A DNA stretch of 64,000 nt from Massilia sp. Root351. Lineage in GTDB: Bacteria > Pseudomonadota > Gammaproteobacteria > Burkholderiales > Burkholderiaceae_D. Of this stretch, positions 59,602 to 64,000 are shown piece after piece. The notes under the pieces were generated by a model that had not been told where the DNA came from, ran no database searches, and worked only from the letters and a program-made list of their open reading frames with translations. A program made the translations under genes and the position numbers. The stretch is from assembly GCF_001425045.1 (NCBI RefSeq), contig NZ_LMDJ01000005.1, forward strand, positions 124,001 through 188,000, given 5' to 3'. Numbering within the stretch: the stretch's first letter is position 1; each line of letters opens with the position of its first letter.

Positions 59602-60978
59602 ATGAACAAACCCCACGAGGCCGCCCTGTTCGGCCTGATCGGCAATACCCCGCTGATCGAAGTCACCCGGCTGGACACCGGCCCCTGCCGCCTGTTCCTC
59701 AAGCTGGAATCGCAGAATCCCGGCGGCTCCATCAAGGACCGCATCGGCCTGTCCATCATCGAGGCCGCCGAGCGCGACGGCCGCCTGAAGCCGGGCGGGG
59801 TCATCATTGAAGCGACCGCCGGCAATACCGGACTGGGCCTGGCGCTGGTGGGCCGCATCAAGGGCTACCGCGTGGTGCTGGTGGTGCCCGACAAGATGTC
59901 CACCGAAAAAGTGCTGCACCTGAAGGCGCTCGGCGCCGAGGTCCACATGACCCGCTCGGACGTGGGCAAGGGCCACCCCGAGTACTACCAGGACTACGCA
60001 GCGCGCCTGGCGCGCGAACTGCCGGGCGCTTTCTACGCCGACCAGTTCAACAATCCCGCCAACCCGCTGGCGCACGAAACCACCACCGCGCCCGAGATCT
60101 GGGAACAAATGGCGCACGAAGTGGACGCCATCGTGGTGGGCGTGGGCTCGTCCGGCACCTTGACCGGACTGAGCAACTTCTTCCGCAAGGTGCAGCCGCA
60201 GCTCGAATTCGTGCTGGCCGACCCCAAGGGCTCCATCCTGGCCGAGTACATCGCCAGCGGCAAGGTGTCCGACACCAGCGGATCGTGGGCGGTGGAAGGC
60301 ATCGGCGAGGACTTCATCCCGTCCATCGCCGACATGCGCTCGGTGCGCAAGGCCTACACCATTTCTGACCAGGAAAGCTTCGACAGCGCGCGCGCCCTGC
60401 TCAGCGCGGAAGGCGTGCTGGGCGGCTCTTCCACCGGCACCCTGCTCGCTGCGGCGCTGAAGTACTGCCGCGAGCAGACCGCGCCCAAGCGCGTGGTCAC
60501 CTTCGTGGCCGACACCGGCACTCGCTACCTGTCCAAGATGTACAACCACGGCTGGCTGGTGGACCAGGGCATGGTGCAGCGCGCCCAGACCGGCGACCTG
60601 CGCGACCTGATCGGCCGCCGCTACGACGAGGGCGACGTGGTCAGCGTGGCCCCGTCCGACACCCTGCTGGTGGCCTTCAACCGCATGCGCGCGGCCGACC
60701 TGGCGCAGCTGCCGGTGCTGGAACAGGGCAAGCTGGTGGGCATCATCGACGAATCGGACCTGCTGCTGAAGGTGGACAATCACGCCGAGCAGTTCAGTAG
60801 CCTGGTCGGCGCCACCATGACCGCACGCCTGGAGACCCTGCATCCCTCCGCCAGCGTACAGGCCCTGCGCAGCACACTGGACCGGGGCCTGACCGCCGTG
60901 GTGGCCGACAGCAGCAAGTTCTACGGCCTGATCACCCGCTTCGATCTCCTCAACCACTTGCGCAGGACGCTATCTTGA
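59602..60978 (+). CDS. cystathionine beta-synthase with CBS domains
   Basis: This 458-residue PLP enzyme has GNTPLIEV near the start and the PLP lysine K45 in GGSIKDRIG. It also has ATAGNTGLGLALVG and VGVGSSGTLTGL (phosphate-binding loop), and two C-terminal CBS domains (~335-455; FNRMRAADLAQLPVLEQGKL). It lacks the heme-binding N-domain of animal CBS. ATG 59602 follows GAGGAG at 5 bp. It condenses serine and homocysteine to cystathionine and is followed, with overlapping stop/start, by the gamma-lyase gene, giving a reverse transsulfuration operon. Confidence 0.92.
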   Translation: MNKPHEAALFGLIGNTPLIEVTRLDTGPCRLFLKLESQNPGGSIKDRIGLSIIEAAERDGRLKPGGVIIEATAGNTGLGLALVGRIKGYRVVLVVPDKMSTEKVLHLKALGAEVHMTRSDVGKGHPEYYQDYAARLARELPGAFYADQFNNPANPLAHETTTAPEIWEQMAHEVDAIVVGVGSSGTLTGLSNFFRKVQPQLEFVLADPKGSILAEYIASGKVSDTSGSWAVEGIGEDFIPSIADMRSVRKAYTISDQESFDSARALLSAEGVLGGSSTGTLLAAALKYCREQTAPKRVVTFVADTGTRYLSKMYNHGWLVDQGMVQRAQTGDLRDLIGRRYDEGDVVSVAPSDTLLVAFNRMRAADLAQLPVLEQGKLVGIIDESDLLLKVDNHAEQFSSLVGATMTARLETLHPSASVQALRSTLDRGLTAVVADSSKFYGLITRFDLLNHLRRTLS

Positions 60979-62156
60979 GCTCAAACAAAGAACACAAAGC
61001 CCACCTGGCCACCCGCGTGATCCACGCCGGGCAGTCGCCGGACCCGTCCACCGGCGCCATCATGCCGCCGATCTACGCCACCTCCACCTTCGTGCAGGAA
61101 AGCCCCGGCGTGCACAAAGGCCTGGACTACGGCCGCTCGCACAACCCCACCCGCTGGGCGCTGGAGCGCTGCGTAGCCGACCTGGAAAGCGGCGTGCAGG
61201 GCTATGCCTTCGCCTCCGGCCTGGCCGCCATCTCCACCGTGCTTGAAATTGCCGACGCCGGCTCGCACATCATCGCGGGCGACGACATGTACGGCGGCAG
61301 CTACCGCCTGTTCGAGCGCGTGCGCCGCCGCAGCGCCGGCCACGACTTCACCTATGTCGACCTGACCAAGCCGGAAAACCTGCTGGCCGCGCTGCGCCCG
61401 GAAACCCGCATGGTGTGGGTGGAAACGCCGACCAACCCCATGCTCAAGCTGGCCGACCTGCAAGCCATCGCCACGATCTGCCGCGAACGCAACATCATCG
61501 CCGTGGCCGACAACACCTTCGCCAGCCCGCTGGTGCAACGCCCGCTTGAGCACGGCTTTGACATCGTGGTGCACTCGGCCACCAAGTACCTCAACGGCCA
61601 TTCGGACATCATCGGCGGCATCGCCGTGGTGGCGGGCGAGCCGCGCCAGGCCGAGTGGCGCGAGCAGCTGGGCTTCCTGCAGAACTCGGTGGGCGCGATC
61701 GCCTCGCCGTTCGACAGCTTCCTGGCGCTGCGCGGCGTGAAAACGCTGGCCATCCGCATGGCGCGGCACTGCGCCAGCGCGCTGCAGCTGGCCGAATGGC
61801 TGGAGCGCGAGCCCAAGGTGAAGAAGGTGTTCTACCCAGGCCTGCAGTCGCATCCGCAGCACGCACTGGCCAGGCGCCAGATGGAAGGCTTCGGCGGCAT
61901 CATCTCCATCGACCTGCACACCGACCTGGCAGGCGCGCGCCGCTTCCTGGAGCGTTGCGAAGTGTTCGCGCTGGCGGAAAGCCTGGGCGGCGTGGAAAGC
62001 CTGATCGAGCACCCCGCGCTGATGACGCACGCCAGCATCCCGGCCGCCCAGCGTGCCGCGCTCGGCATCGGCGACGGACTGATCCGGCTGTCGGTCGGCA
62101 TCGAAGACCTGGACGACTTGCGGCGGGACTTGCAGAACGCGCTGGCCGCGATCTGA
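60975..62156 (+). CDS. cystathionine gamma-lyase/synthase family PLP enzyme
   Basis: This 393-residue Cys/Met-metabolism PLP enzyme has YGRSHNPTR, a FASGLAAIST region and the PLP-binding HSATKYLNGHSD with K204. It also has SLGGVESLIEHPALMTH near the end. The family includes gamma-synthase (MetB) and gamma-lyase. Coupling to the cystathionine beta-synthase gene (TTG start overlapping its TGA stop, TTGA) favours the lyase role in reverse transsulfuration to cysteine. The start TTG is inferred from the overlap and from the first residues MSSNKEHKAHLATRVIHAG. Confidence 0.9.
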   Translation: MSSNKEHKAHLATRVIHAGQSPDPSTGAIMPPIYATSTFVQESPGVHKGLDYGRSHNPTRWALERCVADLESGVQGYAFASGLAAISTVLEIADAGSHIIAGDDMYGGSYRLFERVRRRSAGHDFTYVDLTKPENLLAALRPETRMVWVETPTNPMLKLADLQAIATICRERNIIAVADNTFASPLVQRPLEHGFDIVVHSATKYLNGHSDIIGGIAVVAGEPRQAEWREQLGFLQNSVGAIASPFDSFLALRGVKTLAIRMARHCASALQLAEWLEREPKVKKVFYPGLQSHPQHALARRQMEGFGGIISIDLHTDLAGARRFLERCEVFALAESLGGVESLIEHPALMTHASIPAAQRAALGIGDGLIRLSVGIEDLDDLRRDLQNALAAI

Positions 62157-62186
62157 GCCAGCAGGAAGGGCGGCCGGCGAAGCGGA

Positions 62187-63797
62187 CTAACGCGGCTTGG
62201 CCGGGTCCGGCACGTTGAACACGCGCCGGACGAAGCTTTCCATGGCCTGGAACACGCCCTCCACGCCAAAGCCTGCAATGAACGACAGCGCCGAACCGCT
62301 CAGTGTCCACGCGCCCGCCAAGGCCGGCTCCGCCGTGCTGCCGGTGCCGCTGGCGTTGACGAACAGCCCGATGCACGCGCCTATGGTGGCGCCCAGCGCC
62401 AGTTGCCCCAGCGCCAGCGAATAGTCGCGCGGCGACAGCATACTCTCCCGCATCTTGCGCCACAGGTCGCGCACCACTGCCGCGCCGGCGCCCAGGATGC
62501 CGTAGCACAGCGGCAGCACGGCGCTACCCAGCACCAGCGTGAGGATGCGCGCGGTTTCCTCGTCGCCGCTCTGGCGCGGCGCACGGCCTGAGCGCAGCCT
62601 CGGCTCGGGGATGGGCTCCAGGAAATACGTCGCAGTACGGTATAGCGCCTTCCACGGCTGCAGCCAGGCGGCCAGGTTGCGGCGGGTGACCGCACGCTCG
62701 CGGTCCAGCCGGTTGTCCTGTATGCACAAATGGTATTCCTCCACGCTGCGGTAGCGCTGCGCCAGCGGCGTGGCGTCCTGCTGCGGTGCACGGGCCGGGT
62801 CGCAATACACGATCAGCGGCGGCGCCGGCGGCGCGGCGGCGCCGGCTACGGCTGCCGCCGTTCCGCTTTGCGGTGCGGCTTTCGCCAGCCGCGCCAGTTC
62901 GTCCGCCGCCAGCTTGGCCTCGGCGCTGGACACCTTGGCGGTCAGTTCGCGCTGCTGGGAGCGCAATGTGTCCAGATGGGTCAGGATCACATTGCCCGCC
63001 GTGACGTTCCAGGACAGCAAACAGGTAAACACCAGCCAGATCAGCAGCCCCACCACGATGCGCCAGATGCCCCGGCTAAAGCTGCCCGCCGGTCCGATCA
63101 GGCCGGGAAACGCCGTGCGCGCCAGCGACATGCGGGTCGGCGGCCGGGTAAAACCGCCGCCGGGCGCGATCAGGTCGCCGTTGTTGCAGCCTCCCCGCCG
63201 CCCCGGCCAGTCACGGCCGCCGGCCCACGGATTGCCGCCACTGCCGCCACTGCCGCCATTGCCGCCGTTATTCCCGTTGCCGGTGCGCCGCTCGCCGTTC
63301 TGCGCCGCGCTTTCGCGCCAGCCGCCCGGCCCGGACGGTCCTCCCAGTCCGGGCGCTGCCACCGGGTATTCCGGGCCGCCATTGCCCTGCCTGCCCCGCG
63401 CGCGCTGGTCGGTCCGCTCGCCCGAGCGCGCTGCGGTGCCGCGCCTGTCCGCATGGCGTCCCCAGAGTTTGCGCTGGCGCGGGTCGTCCTCCCCCACCAC
63501 CAGCAAGGTGAAGGCTATCGTCGCCCCGTTGGCTGGCTTGGCGGCGGCGTTGAGCTTGTCTTTGGCGTTCAGCAGAATGGCGGCCTGGTGCGCCTGGGTC
63601 TTGGGGCCGTCCTCGGGCGGCCAGCCGATCTCGCAAATTTCCTCGATCAGCATCTGCACGTCCGGCTCCAGGCCCTTGTCCCAGCGGCCGGAAATGAAGT
63701 CGAGCAGCAAGTAGACCTCGCTCAACTCGCGCACAAAGATGAAGTCGCGTATCTGGACCGGACGCGCAGGTCCGTCGCGTTTTTCCAAGTCAGCCAT
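62187..63797 (-). CDS. membrane protein with Gly/Asn-rich low-complexity region
   Basis: This 536-residue protein is not assigned to any family I recognise. It has a folded N-terminal domain (~1-110; RPVQIRDFIFVRELSEVYLL). An Arg/Gly/Asn-rich low-complexity stretch (~115-210) contains NGGNGGSGGSGG. One membrane segment lies near 250 (IVVGLLIWLVFTCLLSW), followed by a coiled-coil with an Ala-rich linker. Two or three C-terminal membrane segments lie near 425-510 (LGSAVLPLCYGILGAGAAVV; LGQLALGATIGACIGLFV; SGSALSFIAGFGVEGVF). It ends PDPAKPR. The C-terminal segment resembles membrane parts of uncharacterised proteobacterial proteins. No operon partner is visible. Confidence 0.65.
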   Translation of the reverse strand: MADLEKRDGPARPVQIRDFIFVRELSEVYLLLDFISGRWDKGLEPDVQMLIEEICEIGWPPEDGPKTQAHQAAILLNAKDKLNAAAKPANGATIAFTLLVVGEDDPRQRKLWGRHADRRGTAARSGERTDQRARGRQGNGGPEYPVAAPGLGGPSGPGGWRESAAQNGERRTGNGNNGGNGGSGGSGGNPWAGGRDWPGRRGGCNNGDLIAPGGGFTRPPTRMSLARTAFPGLIGPAGSFSRGIWRIVVGLLIWLVFTCLLSWNVTAGNVILTHLDTLRSQQRELTAKVSSAEAKLAADELARLAKAAPQSGTAAAVAGAAAPPAPPLIVYCDPARAPQQDATPLAQRYRSVEEYHLCIQDNRLDRERAVTRRNLAAWLQPWKALYRTATYFLEPIPEPRLRSGRAPRQSGDEETARILTLVLGSAVLPLCYGILGAGAAVVRDLWRKMRESMLSPRDYSLALGQLALGATIGACIGLFVNASGTGSTAEPALAGAWTLSGSALSFIAGFGVEGVFQAMESFVRRVFNVPDPAKPR

Positions 63798-63886
63798 GGC
63801 GCACCTCCCTACGCCACAGCATGTTCCCTCAAGGCCCGGCCACCATGATCTGCGTCAATCGCGGCAGCTGAACCGGACGAATATGG

Positions 63887-64000
63887 TTACTCGCCCGGGT
63901 GGTATTTGCGTTCCAGGTGCTTCTCCACGTCTTCCTTGTAGAACAGCACCTCCTTGAACTCGCCGCGCGCGTACATCTCGGCCTGGTCCATGAAGTGCGG
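63887..64000 (-). CDS. C-terminal fragment of a protein continuing past the right edge
   Basis: The last 37 codons of a minus-strand gene read PHFMDQAEMYARGEFKEVLF and then YKEDVEKHLERKYHPGE before a TAA stop. The short frame is kept open to the window edge and looks coding (no rare codons). I do not recognise the family from this fragment. A 90-bp gap separates it from the preceding membrane protein. Confidence 0.55.
   Translation of the reverse strand, partial: PHFMDQAEMYARGEFKEVLFYKEDVEKHLERKYHPGE

Overview
This 64 kb window is GC-rich and codes densely on both strands. Its gene content (MSHA-type pilus genes, acyl-CoA/MaoC operon, NHL-repeat and HAF-repeat exoproteins, LytS/LytTR pair) suggests a betaproteobacterium of the Oxalobacteraceae (Massilia/Duganella/Janthinobacterium type). 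That placement is inferred from gene families, not from a marker gene. No rRNA, tRNA, CRISPR array or insertion sequence was seen.

Region 1 (1-22.7 kb) is type IV pilus biology. A minus-strand block carries mshE-mshG-prepilin-mshA-mshC-mshD-mshO-mshP and then mshI-PilN-like-mshJ, the last running off the left edge. Divergently, a plus-strand block carries an MshM-like ATPase fused to a SPOR-like domain, the lipoprotein secretin MshL and the TPR protein MshN. A second complete set of assembly parts follows: extension ATPase, platform protein, PilM/N-, PilO- and PilP-like proteins and three prepilin-like proteins. The two ATPases differ at the predicted c-di-GMP contact residues.

Region 2 (22.7-36 kb) has an APH-family kinase with an acyl-CoA dehydrogenase, a 1523-residue hybrid kinase overlapping a REC-GGDEF protein, a pectate lyase, and a minus-strand operon of two acyl-CoA dehydrogenases and two MaoC hydratases. 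That operon's promoter is spanned by a 13-bp inverted repeat.

Region 3 (36-50 kb) holds a GRDP-like orphan, a DUF2306 protein, a LytS/LytTR pair, NHL-M23 and HAF exoproteins, an SDR and a patatin-like protein with altered catalytic residues. It also holds a four-gene lipid cluster matching the uncharacterised E. coli ynbABCD set: PAP2-DSP phosphatase, CDP-alcohol transferase, hydrolase-methyltransferase and CdsA-like enzyme.

Region 4 (50-54 kb) is the most unusual. After a persulfide dioxygenase-rhodanese fusion come four copies of a ~95-nt minus-strand structured RNA. Each has a shared upstream box, a 5' hairpin, a pyrimidine-rich CUGUCUCCUC segment, a hairpin exposing CUCC or CUC, and a strong intrinsic terminator. 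Three copies are in tandem; the fourth lies beyond an MFS exporter/AraC pair. The CUGUCUCCUC segment can pair with the extended Shine-Dalgarno of the acyl-CoA dehydrogenase genes of region 2.

Region 5 (54-64 kb) contains the protease Prc, a HELAH membrane protein, a phospholipase D-like protein, thymidine kinase, a cystathionine beta-synthase/gamma-lyase operon, a glycine-rich membrane protein and the last 37 codons of an unidentified gene.
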